Positions 48,788 through 59,434 of a stretch of 64,000 bases of DNA are shown here, piece after piece. The notes under the pieces are model-generated. The model searched no databases. It was not told the origin of the DNA and was given only the letters and a program-made list of their open reading frames with translations. A program made the position numbers and the translations under genes. The first letter of the stretch is position 1; the number at the start of each line of letters is the position of its first letter. The stretch covers positions 1 through 64,000 of the forward strand of contig JAIPBE010000003.1 in the NCBI GenBank assembly GCA_021738725.1, in the 5' to 3' direction. This stretch comes from Saprospiraceae bacterium. Its GTDB lineage: Bacteria; Bacteroidota; Bacteroidia; Chitinophagales; Saprospiraceae.

Positions 48788-51243
48788 TGGAACGCGTACT
48801 GGACAGTGGACATATTTCCAATGGTCAGTGGTTGCCTGCCGCGCCGGAACGACTTGTTTTCAGCCGGGTGTCAACTGACAGCAGGACCTTATTCCAACCT
48901 GCCACCACCTTATTCTTTTGCCTGAGAGGACCTCGACATGATGGGCATCTCTACCAACAGGAAGCCTGGGAAAAAGGGGTCCGGCATTTTGTTGTGGACA
49001 CCATTCCTGAGAACCCGCAACCGGATACGGCCTATTTGTTGGTTGAGGATACGCTGCATGCCTTACAGCAAATGGCGAAGGGCCATCGGGAACAATTCCA
49101 TTACCCCGTCATTGGCATCACAGGAAGCAACGGCAAAACCACGGTCAAAGAATGGCTTTACCATGTGCTGAAAGAGGAGGAAGGCATCATTCGCAGTCCC
49201 CGCAGTTTTAACAGTCAGATCGGGGTACCCCTTTCACTGACCATGATGGGTCCTGAACATCAACGCGCCCTGATCGAAGCCGGGATTTCCAGACCTGGCG
49301 AAATGATCAAACTGGAAGCATTGATCCAACCGGATATGGGTATCCTCACCAGCCTGGGCAGTGCGCATGATGAAGGATTTTCAGATCTGGAAAGCAAGCT
49401 GCAGGAGAAACTGATCCTGTTTAAAAACAGCACCACCCTGATCGTGCCCGCAGCCATCCTGAAAGAATATCCGGCATCCTTTTCCACCCTTTCAGCTCGA
49501 TTGGTCACCTGGTCCACATCCGGACCAGCTGATCTCCAAATTTTCAGCAGGAGGGATCTGGAACATCGTCAAGAGGTCACGTTCCGATATCATGAACGAG
49601 ATAACAAGGTCATCATTCCACAAAGTGACGATGCATCTTTTGCCAATGCGATGACCTGTCTGCTCACCGCCCTGACCTGCGGAAGGGACATGAAACAGAT
49701 CTGCGATCGAATCCAAACCCTGTCTGGATTGTCCATGCGTCTTGAATCGAGAGAGGGATGGAATGGAAATCTGATCATCAATGACTACTACAATGCTGAT
49801 CTGGAGGGCGTTCGCATTGCCTTGTCCTTCCTGCATCAACGGCGTGGCAATCGTTCTGCGTGGATCATTCTTTCCGATCTGGATGATACCGGGCTGCGGA
49901 CATTTGAACTGGTACAACGCATTGCCGTGCTGTTGCAGGATACACCGTTCCAGCGTCTATCCTGTATTGGCAGTCAGGGGCCAGAGTTGATCCGTGAATT
50001 GGGTAACCCCCTGGAAGCTACCTGGTATCCGGATGTGCGAACATTTCTGGAGAACAATGATTTCCAATCCGTTCGAGACACTGCCATTCTGATCAAAGGC
50101 GCACGCCGATTCGCCCTGGAAGAGATCAGTCGAACACTGACGCGATTCGTCCACCGTACAAGGCTGGAGGTCAATCTGACCGCTCTGTCCAACAATCTGA
50201 AAGCATATGCAGAGCAATTGCGCCCGACCACCAAGATCATGGTCATGGTCAAAGCTTCGGCTTATGGGAGTGGTAGTGCAGACATTGCCCGGTTATTGGA
50301 CTTCCAGAAAGTGCATTACCTCGGAGTCGCCTACGCGGATGAAGGCGTTGAGTTGAGACAAGCGGGGCTTCAGTTGCCCATCATCGTCATGAATCCGGAT
50401 GAATCGAGCTTTGCCAGCATCATGCAGCATCGTCTTGAACCGGAGATCCATTCCATCGATCAGCTCCGACAGTTTATAAACTTCCTGAGCCCTGCAGATC
50501 CGGTGACACCGATCCATCTCAAGATCGAAACCGGCATGCATCGACTCGGCCTCACAGAATATGATCTCCCAGTGCTTATTGACCTGCTTTCCGGCCTGGA
50601 CCAGATCTATGTTTCTTCGTGCTTTTCCCATTTGTCCGCCAGTGAAAACAAAGAGCACGACGCATTCACACACCAACAAACTGCTCACTTTTTACGGTTC
50701 ACCGACCAGTTGTTCAAGGTCCTGGGATATTCGCCTATGCGCCATATCCTGAATTCAGCGGGAATCCTCCGTTTCCCGGAGTATCAATTTGAGATGGTCC
50801 GTCTGGGAATCGGCCTGTATGGGCTGGAACCATCTCCGACTGGATCCTATCAATCCGCCCTGACACTAAAGACACACATCGCCCGTATTCACCAGGTCCC
50901 TGCAGGTGATTCTGTAGGTTATGGAAGGAAAGGGAGTTCCTCGACTGAACGAACCATCGCTACGTTGGGTATCGGTTATGCAGATGGATTGCTCCGTCTG
51001 GCTGGTGAAGGACGGTTTTCTGTACAGATTCACGGGCAGTTGGCACCTACTGTCGGGGCCATATGCATGGATATGTGCATGGTCGATATCAGCCACATCC
51101 CGCACGTATATGCTGGCGATGAAGCCATTCTGTTTGATGAACACTACCCTATCAGCCATTTGGCTAAAAGCTTGCAAACCATCCCATATGAGGTTTTGAC
51201 CAACATTTCGTCACGTGTGAATCGTATCTACTATCACGAATAG
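48787..51243 (+). CDS. Bifunctional UDP-N-acetylmuramoyl-tripeptide:D-Ala-D-Ala ligase / alanine racemase
   Basis: MurF part VIGITGSNGKTTVKEWLYHVL; Alr part MVMVKASAYGSGSADIARLL (PLP Lys), C-term ISSRVNRIY. Confidence 0.97.
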   Translation: MERVLDSGHISNGQWLPAAPERLVFSRVSTDSRTLFQPATTLFFCLRGPRHDGHLYQQEAWEKGVRHFVVDTIPENPQPDTAYLLVEDTLHALQQMAKGHREQFHYPVIGITGSNGKTTVKEWLYHVLKEEEGIIRSPRSFNSQIGVPLSLTMMGPEHQRALIEAGISRPGEMIKLEALIQPDMGILTSLGSAHDEGFSDLESKLQEKLILFKNSTTLIVPAAILKEYPASFSTLSARLVTWSTSGPADLQIFSRRDLEHRQEVTFRYHERDNKVIIPQSDDASFANAMTCLLTALTCGRDMKQICDRIQTLSGLSMRLESREGWNGNLIINDYYNADLEGVRIALSFLHQRRGNRSAWIILSDLDDTGLRTFELVQRIAVLLQDTPFQRLSCIGSQGPELIRELGNPLEATWYPDVRTFLENNDFQSVRDTAILIKGARRFALEEISRTLTRFVHRTRLEVNLTALSNNLKAYAEQLRPTTKIMVMVKASAYGSGSADIARLLDFQKVHYLGVAYADEGVELRQAGLQLPIIVMNPDESSFASIMQHRLEPEIHSIDQLRQFINFLSPADPVTPIHLKIETGMHRLGLTEYDLPVLIDLLSGLDQIYVSSCFSHLSASENKEHDAFTHQQTAHFLRFTDQLFKVLGYSPMRHILNSAGILRFPEYQFEMVRLGIGLYGLEPSPTGSYQSALTLKTHIARIHQVPAGDSVGYGRKGSSSTERTIATLGIGYADGLLRLAGEGRFSVQIHGQLAPTVGAICMDMCMVDISHIPHVYAGDEAILFDEHYPISHLAKSLQTIPYEVLTNISSRVNRIYYHE

Positions 51244-51473
51244 TGAGATACCAAACAATCATAACGCTGGAATACATCTCTGCACAAGACAATTTCAAAG
51301 GTGATCAAATGAGACTCATCTACTCAGAATATTTGCATGTCCTTGCGAAAGGTATACTCGATAGCCCTGCGACCCTTCAGGTATGAGCGATGTCGCATGT
51401 AGGTTATATACAGGTAAATGACTGATATACAATGAGATATTGCATTGGCAGCCTGAAGATAAAAGCTTATAAA

Positions 51474-51496
51474 TCGCCATTTGGCCAATAAGGCGA
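51474..51496. promoter_or_regulatory. Imperfect 23-bp palindrome upstream of the foldase operon
   Basis: tcgccatttggccaataaggcga. Confidence 0.35.
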
Positions 51497-51571
51497 GTTG
51501 ACCGCCATACGCAGCAGTGTAAATACAACGTTATCGAGGCTAAAATTGTCGTGTCAGCAGGGCACATTTCG

Positions 51572-51579
51572 TACTTTTG
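51572..51579 (+). promoter_or_regulatory. -7 element TACTTTTG upstream of the foldase operon
   Basis: TAnnTTTG match 33 nt before the ATG. Confidence 0.6.
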
Positions 51580-51612
51580 CCGCTTGTCTGTTCGAACAAA
51601 ACCGTAGTTATC

Positions 51613-53595
51613 ATGAAACACATTCGGATTGCCCTTTTGGGGCTCCTTTTTCTTGGCCAAATGGTCAGCGTGCAAGCTCAGAGTCAGCCGGATCCCATCC
51701 TTTTCAGTGTTGACAATGACCAGGTCCCTGTCAGTGAATTCGTGTATATCTATACCAAGACGAATGGCCAGAAAGCCGATTTCGGCAGACCCTCACTTTC
51801 GGAGTATCTGGACCTCTACAAAAAGTTTAAAATGAAGGTTCGCAGAGCTCGGGAAATGAAGTTGGACACTATCCCTTCTCTGAAAAATGAACTGGCAGGA
51901 TATCGCAAACAATTGGCCAGCAACTATCTGATCGATAAGGAGGTGACCAACCAATTAATCCAGGAAGCCTACACGCGGACTCAAGAAGATGTCCGAATTA
52001 GCCACATTCTGGTCAAGCTGGATGCAAATGCCAGCCCTGAGGACACCATCATCGCCAGAAAGAAGATCATGGAAGCCCAGAAAATGCTGGCTTCAGGCAA
52101 GAACTTCCTGGAAGTCTGCCGGACATTCAGCGAAGACGAAACCACTGCCAGCAACGGCGGAGATCTCGGCTTCTGGACGGCCCTGTTCCCATCCGGATTT
52201 TACAGCATGGAGACAGCGGCCTATCAAACACCCGTTGGGAAGGTCAGCGGTGTGATCCGCACCAAATTGGGGTACCATCTGATCAGAGTCACAGAACGCC
52301 GACCTGCACGCGGTGAGATCGAAGTGGCCCATATTCTGGTCCGCAAGATCAAAGGCGACCATTCTGCCGATGCCCGTACCAAGATCGACAGTATCTATTA
52401 TGCCCTGAAGGCCGGTGCTTCATTTGAGGATTTGGCCAAGGAATTTTCCGAGGACAAGTTGTCCGCATCCAAGGGCGGTAATATTGGCTTCTTTGGCATC
52501 AACCGGTACGAGTCCGCTTTCGAGGAGGCTGCTTTCGGACTATTTGAGGACGGATCCTATACTAAACCATTTGAAACATCCAGTGGCTATCATATTGTCA
52601 AGCGTATCAGCAAACGGGGTGTCGATGCAGAAGACCTTGCCAAGCGCCGGTTGGAACCATTGGTCAAGCGCGATGAACGATTTGAGTTGGCAAAGACCAG
52701 CATGATCGAAAAGATCAAGTCCGAGATCGGGGTACAGGTGCAGCTGGATGTCCTGAACAAGTATACCCAAATGCAAAATGACTCCTTCTATACTTTTTTG
52801 TGGCGCCCATCTTCTGGCCGACTGAGCACAAAAACTATTCTGAAACTGGGCAAATCCAGAGAAATCCCAGTCTCAGAATTCGAGGATTTTCTCCTTAAAA
52901 ACGCGGGAAAACGAGTCAATCAAAAGCGCAGCAATGACCTGGTATCCGGTATCCATGTATTGTTTGATGAATTCACCAAGGATGAGTGTATCAAATACGA
53001 AGAGTCTCAGCTGGAAGACAAGTATCCGGATTTCAAAGCGCTGATGCGTGAATATGAGGAAGGCATTCTCCTATTTGAAGCCACCAAGCGGGTGGTCTGG
53101 GATCGTGCCGGTCAGGATACAATCGGACTGGAGAAATACTTCGCTAATGAGGCTAAGGACCGATATCAATGGGGAGAAAGAGCCCGGGTGACATACTATA
53201 CAGTAAAAAGCAGTGATATCAATCTTCTCGAGGACGTCCGCAAGTATACGAAAGGCCAATCCAGCGAGAAGGTTTTGAAGAAGTTCAACAAAGGCAATGA
53301 GCCAGTTGTAAGTGCTCGTGAACTTATCTATGAGCACGGTAAAAACCCGGCGGTAGATGAAATGGTCTGGGAGCCAGGCTCACTTTCCTATAATGAAGAG
53401 GACAAGCGTTCGAAAGGTTGGAACTTCATGAAGATCGAAGAGGTCCTTCCGCCTGCCCCGAAAACACTGGACGAAGCACGTGGTTATGTGATCGCTGATT
53501 ATCAGGATAAATTGGAGAAGGACTGGATCCTCGAATTGAAGGCACGTTATAATGTGAATGTCAATCAGCAGGTCTTTGAATCCCTGATCAAGTGA
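51613..53595 (+). CDS. Peptidylprolyl isomerase with two parvulin domains
   Basis: Signal peptide MKHIRIALLGLLFLGQMVSVQAQ; VRISHILVKLD...GGDLGFW and VAHILVRKIK...GGNIGFF. Confidence 0.93.
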   Translation: MKHIRIALLGLLFLGQMVSVQAQSQPDPILFSVDNDQVPVSEFVYIYTKTNGQKADFGRPSLSEYLDLYKKFKMKVRRAREMKLDTIPSLKNELAGYRKQLASNYLIDKEVTNQLIQEAYTRTQEDVRISHILVKLDANASPEDTIIARKKIMEAQKMLASGKNFLEVCRTFSEDETTASNGGDLGFWTALFPSGFYSMETAAYQTPVGKVSGVIRTKLGYHLIRVTERRPARGEIEVAHILVRKIKGDHSADARTKIDSIYYALKAGASFEDLAKEFSEDKLSASKGGNIGFFGINRYESAFEEAAFGLFEDGSYTKPFETSSGYHIVKRISKRGVDAEDLAKRRLEPLVKRDERFELAKTSMIEKIKSEIGVQVQLDVLNKYTQMQNDSFYTFLWRPSSGRLSTKTILKLGKSREIPVSEFEDFLLKNAGKRVNQKRSNDLVSGIHVLFDEFTKDECIKYEESQLEDKYPDFKALMREYEEGILLFEATKRVVWDRAGQDTIGLEKYFANEAKDRYQWGERARVTYYTVKSSDINLLEDVRKYTKGQSSEKVLKKFNKGNEPVVSARELIYEHGKNPAVDEMVWEPGSLSYNEEDKRSKGWNFMKIEEVLPPAPKTLDEARGYVIADYQDKLEKDWILELKARYNVNVNQQVFESLIK

Positions 53596-54461
53596 CCCGG
53601 ATCTTGTTGCATATCGGGTTTGGTCTTCTGACCAGTACGTTAATGATCACCAGTGCGTGCCAGTACACAGAAGAACCTGATCGGAGCGAAGATCAACTGC
53701 TTGCCGAAGTGTTTTCCCGCCAACTGTATTACAGCGATATGGCCAGTATGATCTACGATGGTGTGACGCCTGAGGATAGCATCCTGATCGTCAATGCCTA
53801 CGTGGAAAGATGGGTCAGGGAACAACTGCTGATGCAAAAAGCGGAACAAAACATTCCCAAAGATCTGAACCTGAACAAGTTGGTGAATGACTATCGAGAA
53901 TCCCTGATCCTCAATAACTATGAACGCTTATTGATCGATTCACAATTGGATTCCACGGTGTCCGAAGCACAACTCATAGAATTCTATGAAGCGAACAAGG
54001 ACCAATACCACCTCGAAAAACCCATCGCCCACATCTTCTTCCTTCAGATCAAGAATGATCGACCCAAGCTGGACCATGCCCTGAGTTGGTGGAACGACCC
54101 CAAGCCGGAAAACTTGAAGAGATTGAAACGGTATGCAAAACGATACGCTGACAAATCCATGCTGGCAGACAGTACATGGATGCCGTTGGAAGATGTGGTG
54201 CATATGTTGCCACCGGGTGTGATGAGCGAGAACAGTGCGACACCAGGTAAGGAAATTCGATTTCAGGACCAGGATGTCAACTACCTCCTGAAGATCCGGG
54301 ACATTCGCTCCAGCCTGGAAATCGCACCGTTAGCTTATATCCGGGATCAAGCGACGCGTGCGATCCTGCATCGTCGTCAAATTGACCTGATCAATCGGGT
54401 AAAAGATCAGCTTTATGAGCTGGAGATTCGTAAAAACAACGTTAAAGTATACACCCGATAG
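53592..54461 (+). CDS. SurA-like lipoprotein lacking an obvious parvulin catalytic domain (GTG start)
   Basis: Lipobox TSAC; SurA_N-like helices; GTGA overlap with upstream stop. Confidence 0.75.
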   Translation: MTRILLHIGFGLLTSTLMITSACQYTEEPDRSEDQLLAEVFSRQLYYSDMASMIYDGVTPEDSILIVNAYVERWVREQLLMQKAEQNIPKDLNLNKLVNDYRESLILNNYERLLIDSQLDSTVSEAQLIEFYEANKDQYHLEKPIAHIFFLQIKNDRPKLDHALSWWNDPKPENLKRLKRYAKRYADKSMLADSTWMPLEDVVHMLPPGVMSENSATPGKEIRFQDQDVNYLLKIRDIRSSLEIAPLAYIRDQATRAILHRRQIDLINRVKDQLYELEIRKNNVKVYTR

Positions 54462-54473
54462 GTCCGGAACCCA

Positions 54474-55877
54474 TTGGGAACTCGTTTCTTTATGACTATG
54501 TCCAATATGTGCAGAATTTTCCTTTCTCTTTTTTTGGTTACCTGCTTGTGTATAACTGCCCAGGCCCAGGAAAAAAAATTGATCGATAAGGTCACCGGAA
54601 CGGTGGGCGCGGAGATCATTCTTTTGTCCGATATCGAATCACAACTAGCGTATATGCAGGCTCAGCGCGGGGCCATCCCGCCCAATGCCCGTTGTATGAT
54701 CCTCGAGAACCTGCTCGGTCAAAATCTATTGCTTCATCAGGCACGAGTAGATTCGATCCAGATCACAGATGATGAGGTAGAAGCCCAGATCTCGGCCCGA
54801 GTGGATCGAATTCTGGCATTGATGAACAATGACTACCAGCAGTTCGAAGATTACTACGGAAAAACCGTTTCCGAGATCCGAGGTGAGTTTCGTGAACCGA
54901 TCCAAAACCAGATCCTGATTGAAAGGATGCAAAACAAGGTGCTTTCCTCTATTACCATCACACCGGCTGAGGTCCGTTCCTTTTTCGAACGAGTGCCCAC
55001 AGACAGCCTGCCCTATTTCAACTCCGAGGTAGAAATGGCGGAGATCGTCTATTACCCCAAGGTCAACGATGAACAAAAACAGAAAGCCTACCTCCAGATC
55101 TCCCGGATGAAAAAGATGATCACCGAGGAAAAAAAGGATTTTGCAGAGGTTGCTTCGGAGTATTCAGATGATGTGGGCTCTGCACGACTGGGAGGTGACC
55201 TTGGATGGCAAAAACGCGGCACATTTGTACCCGAATTTGAATCTGTTGCCTACAATCTTGAACCTGGCGAGATCTCCGATATTTTTGAAACTCCTTTCGG
55301 ATATCATGTCGTTCAGTTGCTGGAGCGTCGTGGAAACCTGCTGCACACCCGTCATATCCTGATCATTCCAAAGATCGAACAGGTCGATCTGGATCTGGCT
55401 ATTCATGTGCTGGATTCATTGCGTACGGCCATTTCCGTAGATTCACTCCTCACTTTTGAGGAAGCGGTCAAAGCATACAGTGATGAAAACACGACCAGTT
55501 TTAACAATGGCGGTCGCATGCTCAATCCGAAATCCGGAAATACCTTCTTCGAGATTGGAGATCTCGACCATCATCTGTTCTTTGTGATCGATACCTTGAA
55601 AGTCGGCCAGATCAGTTCACCCATCGCCGCCAAAGACCCCACCGGAAAGGTCAGCTTTCAAATGATCAAACTATTATCCCGTTCACGCCCGCACAAGGCA
55701 AGCTTGAAAACGGATTATTCACGCATCAGAGAAGCCGCTCTGGCAGAAAAAAAGAATGCTCACCTCGACAAGTGGATCGAATCGCACATTGCCCGGACGT
55801 ATATTGAGGTTGATCCCACTTACCACACCTGTCCTTCAATGGACCGGTGGATTACATCATCAGATCCAAAGCCCTGA
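54474..55877 (+). CDS. surA: Periplasmic chaperone/peptidylprolyl isomerase SurA-like
   Basis: IDKVTGTVGAEIILLSDIESQ, ARLGGDLGWQKRGTFVPEFE, HTRHILIIPKI. Confidence 0.92.
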   Translation: MGTRFFMTMSNMCRIFLSLFLVTCLCITAQAQEKKLIDKVTGTVGAEIILLSDIESQLAYMQAQRGAIPPNARCMILENLLGQNLLLHQARVDSIQITDDEVEAQISARVDRILALMNNDYQQFEDYYGKTVSEIRGEFREPIQNQILIERMQNKVLSSITITPAEVRSFFERVPTDSLPYFNSEVEMAEIVYYPKVNDEQKQKAYLQISRMKKMITEEKKDFAEVASEYSDDVGSARLGGDLGWQKRGTFVPEFESVAYNLEPGEISDIFETPFGYHVVQLLERRGNLLHTRHILIIPKIEQVDLDLAIHVLDSLRTAISVDSLLTFEEAVKAYSDENTTSFNNGGRMLNPKSGNTFFEIGDLDHHLFFVIDTLKVGQISSPIAAKDPTGKVSFQMIKLLSRSRPHKASLKTDYSRIREAALAEKKNAHLDKWIESHIARTYIEVDPTYHTCPSMDRWITSSDPKP

Positions 55878-55947
55878 TCCCGCCATTGGTATAAAGCCCC
55901 GCGGCTTCACCATACCGCCTTGGCGGTAACCGGTGCCTGTGCCCATC

Positions 55948-56379
55948 CTAAATAGACTGGATCTTGTAATCTCGTTGAAAGAGAGCCCAGTTGGATTTTT
56001 GACTGTAGTACAAAGCAAATCCAAAGGCGAAGATCCAGAGGTAGTCGACATTACGCGTCACCATAAATGCGATCAGGGTAACCATGTTCGCCCCTTCACA
56101 CAAGACCCATCCAAAAAAAAGAGGTGCCCGATAGTGGGTGATTTTTTGCTCTATATCCCATTCCAACCGGATCTGAGTACGGCGATTGCGGTACCAGATG
56201 AAAGGTACTGCTGCAGCGATCAGTAAAAAGATGATACAGGTGACAAAAAGCGTCTGACCGCCAATATCCTGAACCGGCAATCCCTTACGGAAAACCCATA
56301 ATGCCGGGATCAACAGGATCAACTGGCTCATGCCCAGGATCATCCAGACAAATTGTAAGACTCGGAACTGTGGATGCAT
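55948..56379 (-). CDS. Four-TM hypothetical membrane protein
   Basis: Hydrophobic segments, ordered within minus-strand run. Confidence 0.65.
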   Translation of the reverse strand: MHPQFRVLQFVWMILGMSQLILLIPALWVFRKGLPVQDIGGQTLFVTCIIFLLIAAAVPFIWYRNRRTQIRLEWDIEQKITHYRAPLFFGWVLCEGANMVTLIAFMVTRNVDYLWIFAFGFALYYSQKSNWALFQRDYKIQSI

Positions 56380-56444
56380 AGGGCAAAAATAACAAAGGCC
56401 AGGACCCATTCGGATCCCGGCCTCTGTTTATCTTCAAAAGATCT

Positions 56445-58382
56445 TTATCTCAGACCATGCATCCATCGGGTAACCATTGGCCCCAGGATGAACAACAACA
56501 GGCCGCAGCCCATGGCAAAGAAGCCCAACATCCGGAAAACACCCAGACTCAGACTCAAAGAATCCCCTTTCAGACAGGAGATCACTTCGCCAGTGGAACT
56601 GTTATCAACAGCCTTCGCCACCTCTTCTTTTGGCAGCACAGTGACACCCTGAGCCAGGGCAGCATCTTTGGTCAATACCGTGACAAGGGACTTGCTCAGT
56701 TCCTTATCCTTCAGAGCCTGATTTGCAATGCCATCTGCTTTTTCCTTCATCTCCTGAATTTGCAAGTGGGCGACATAGTATGGTGTAGAAGAATTCGCAT
56801 TCAATTCAGCTACAAACCCGTCACTGATCAATGCCTCTTCCAGGGAATGATCCCCCAGGAAGTCTCCCTTTTGCATTTGCCGTTCCAGAACATCGTCTGC
56901 GAAACATCCGCGGAAGCTCTCACTCTGGACGATCTTCAGTTCATCCACAGCTGTAAAGTTGGCAATGTGCTTACCTGCCTGGTGAGCGATAGATGATGAC
57001 AGGAACCAGATTCCCATCAAAAATCCGACGATCTGTGAAGGCGCCAGTTTGGTGACCAGTGACAACCCGACAGGAGATAATGTCAATTCGCCCAGGGTAT
57101 GCAAGAGGTACAGGGTGATGAGGAAGATGGCTGGAACCATTCCACCGATAGCACTCCCTTTACCAAGGGTCAGAACTAAAAATCCCAGACCGAGGAGGAG
57201 TAGACCAATACCAAATTTATATGGGGCGGCAGGCTCTTTCCCTGAATTGGCCAGTTTGATCCACATCCAGGAGTAGATCGGAGCAAAAATCATGATAAAC
57301 AGAGGGTTCACGGCCTGGAAAAAGGTCGTGGTCAACTCCGCCCCCATGATATTCTTATTCACATTTCGATCGGTGAACAGGTTCAGGGCGGACCCTGCCA
57401 ACTCGAAGAATGTCCAGAACACCGTGGTGAACAGGAGTAATAACAGGATCACCCAGATCCTTTGCTGTTGTTCCCGGGAGTACTTTCCGGACAGGACGAG
57501 CAGATAGATGATTACTCCACCGCCGATAATGGCCAGGACATAATCTACTACATCATCGTTCTTGATCAGCAACCAGGAAATACCAACCAGTAGGATCGTA
57601 GCCAGATAAGGCATAATCTTGCCATTGATACCTGCAACTCCACCTTCCCGACTGTCTTCCGGGATGAGCCCGATAGGTCGATAGGTGTCCATCTGATTGC
57701 CCTCCTCATCGACATCAGTCATCAGCCATCCGGCTTTTTGTGCCCAAAGCATGATTAGTAGCCCTATGACCATTCCTATACCGGCTGTCAGGAATCCATA
57801 TTTCCAACCTTCGATCTCTCCGATGGCGCCACAGGTCAGCGGTGTCAGGAAAGCGCCGATGTTGATCCCCATATAGAAGATGGTAAACGCACCATCCCGG
57901 CGACCATCACCAGTTCTATAGAATTTACCGATCATCGAAGAGATGTTCGGTTTGAAGAAGCCATTCCCGACGACCAGCAGAGCCAGACCGATAAAGAAGG
58001 TGACCTGATCATCCATGAAGAGGGTGAATTGCCCCAATGCCATCAGGATGGAACCCCAGATGATGGCATTTCGGAAACCCATCATTTTGTCGGCGAAATA
58101 CCCTCCCAGAATAGGGGTCAGGTATACCAATGCACCATACGCAGCGTATATACCAAAGGCTTTCTCGTCTTCATAACCAAACCCGCCATTCAACAGGGTA
58201 GAGGTCATATACAACACGAGAATGGCACGCATGCCATAGTAACTGAAGCGTTCCCACAGCTCGACCATGAACATGGCAAACAAAGCCTTGGGATGAACCT
58301 TCCTGTTGGAGAATATGACGAAGGCCACCCAGGCCGCCACAGCCACCCAGGAGATTAACATGAGTTTATACGCAGGATGCAT
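56445..58382 (-). CDS. POT-family peptide MFS transporter
   Basis: MFMVELWERFSYYGMRAILVLYMT, GGYFADKMMGFRNAI, GFFKPNISSMIGKFY. Confidence 0.95.
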   Translation of the reverse strand: MHPAYKLMLISWVAVAAWVAFVIFSNRKVHPKALFAMFMVELWERFSYYGMRAILVLYMTSTLLNGGFGYEDEKAFGIYAAYGALVYLTPILGGYFADKMMGFRNAIIWGSILMALGQFTLFMDDQVTFFIGLALLVVGNGFFKPNISSMIGKFYRTGDGRRDGAFTIFYMGINIGAFLTPLTCGAIGEIEGWKYGFLTAGIGMVIGLLIMLWAQKAGWLMTDVDEEGNQMDTYRPIGLIPEDSREGGVAGINGKIMPYLATILLVGISWLLIKNDDVVDYVLAIIGGGVIIYLLVLSGKYSREQQQRIWVILLLLLFTTVFWTFFELAGSALNLFTDRNVNKNIMGAELTTTFFQAVNPLFIMIFAPIYSWMWIKLANSGKEPAAPYKFGIGLLLLGLGFLVLTLGKGSAIGGMVPAIFLITLYLLHTLGELTLSPVGLSLVTKLAPSQIVGFLMGIWFLSSSIAHQAGKHIANFTAVDELKIVQSESFRGCFADDVLERQMQKGDFLGDHSLEEALISDGFVAELNANSSTPYYVAHLQIQEMKEKADGIANQALKDKELSKSLVTVLTKDAALAQGVTVLPKEEVAKAVDNSSTGEVISCLKGDSLSLSLGVFRMLGFFAMGCGLLLFILGPMVTRWMHGLR

Positions 58383-58508
58383 AGTGCAGAATAGTTAGAT
58401 GATTTGGTGAATAGATTACTACCAAATATATCGCTTTTCTACGTTCGGCCACCGTATTCTGTTCACAGGCCAGCGGGATGCCACCTGATCGGTCCGTAAT
58501 AGCGACCC

Positions 58509-58799
58509 TCAGGTACCGATACCTCCCGTGAGATTGAGCAAATTGAGATCTGGAAATTGGTTTTGCAGTCGCTGAATCGCGATCTGGCTGCGAATACCTT
58601 TACGGCAATACAAGACAATGGGCAGCTCTGGATCAAGTTCATCCACGCGCTTTAGAATTTCTCCCAGTGGTATATGAATGCCTCCGATATGGAAGCGTTT
58701 TCGCTCATGTTCCTCCCTGACATCAACCAGTTGAAAGGCAATGGCCTGCTCCGTCCATGAAGTCAGGGTCGGCTGATCGATCGATCCAATTGGTGGCAT
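58509..58799 (-). CDS. Rhodanese-like domain protein
   Basis: VDVREEHERKRFHIGGIHIPLGEI, IVLYCRKGIRSQIAI (active Cys), LTGGI. Confidence 0.92.
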   Translation of the reverse strand: MPPIGSIDQPTLTSWTEQAIAFQLVDVREEHERKRFHIGGIHIPLGEILKRVDELDPELPIVLYCRKGIRSQIAIQRLQNQFPDLNLLNLTGGIGT

Positions 58800-58825
58800 A
58801 TGGCAAGATAGCTCTCCTATCGCTG

Positions 58826-59425
58826 TCAAGGCAGGTCCTTGAGATGCAACTGATCTCGGTAACGAATTTCCCAACCGGAACGCTCACCCAAAGTCCGCAG
58901 CGTTTTGAAAAAGAGATCAGCGCGTTCGTCCGCTTTGCGGAGAAGGTCACTTTCCATGACTTTTTTTCGAAGATCCTGGCGTATATCCGACTCCATTCGA
59001 TTCATATCAGCGGCCTGAAAGGAATTGAAGGTTCCTGATTCCAGATCATAATAATCAAGATTGATCTCTAAAGCCAGGATCTGCGGGGACGGAAGGGCAC
59101 TGAGAATGAACATCCTGTCTGCCTCTCTGATCTCAACATCGATCTGATCCAGATCAAATCCGACCAGCGCCCGAGCTTTTGCCCGGATCAAGGCCTTTTT
59201 CCTCAACGGGGAAATATCAACCCCCCAATAATCTTCATACTTGTAAATCTCCAGAAAATCTCCTTCATTCGTCACGAGCTTGGCCACATCCCGATATTGC
59301 TCCAGCAGAACATCTGCATCCGTTTCGATATTGGTTTTCAATGATCGCTGTCCATACCACCATCCGAGTAAGAGAACGAGGCTTAGCAACAGCAGGCCGA
59401 TAAATAGATTCCGTAAGGATCGCAT
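58826..59425 (-). CDS. DUF4230 domain-containing protein
   Basis: N-term TM then VTNEGDFLEIYKYEDYWG...KKALIRAKARALVGFDLDQIDVEI. Confidence 0.8.
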   Translation of the reverse strand: MRSLRNLFIGLLLLSLVLLLGWWYGQRSLKTNIETDADVLLEQYRDVAKLVTNEGDFLEIYKYEDYWGVDISPLRKKALIRAKARALVGFDLDQIDVEIREADRMFILSALPSPQILALEINLDYYDLESGTFNSFQAADMNRMESDIRQDLRKKVMESDLLRKADERADLFFKTLRTLGERSGWEIRYRDQLHLKDLP

Positions 59426-59434
59426 ATGTTGTCC

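Noticed and set aside
51316-51675. 119-aa minus-strand ORF upstream of the foldase operon
   Set aside because: Lies across the promoter and start of the foldase gene; no motif.
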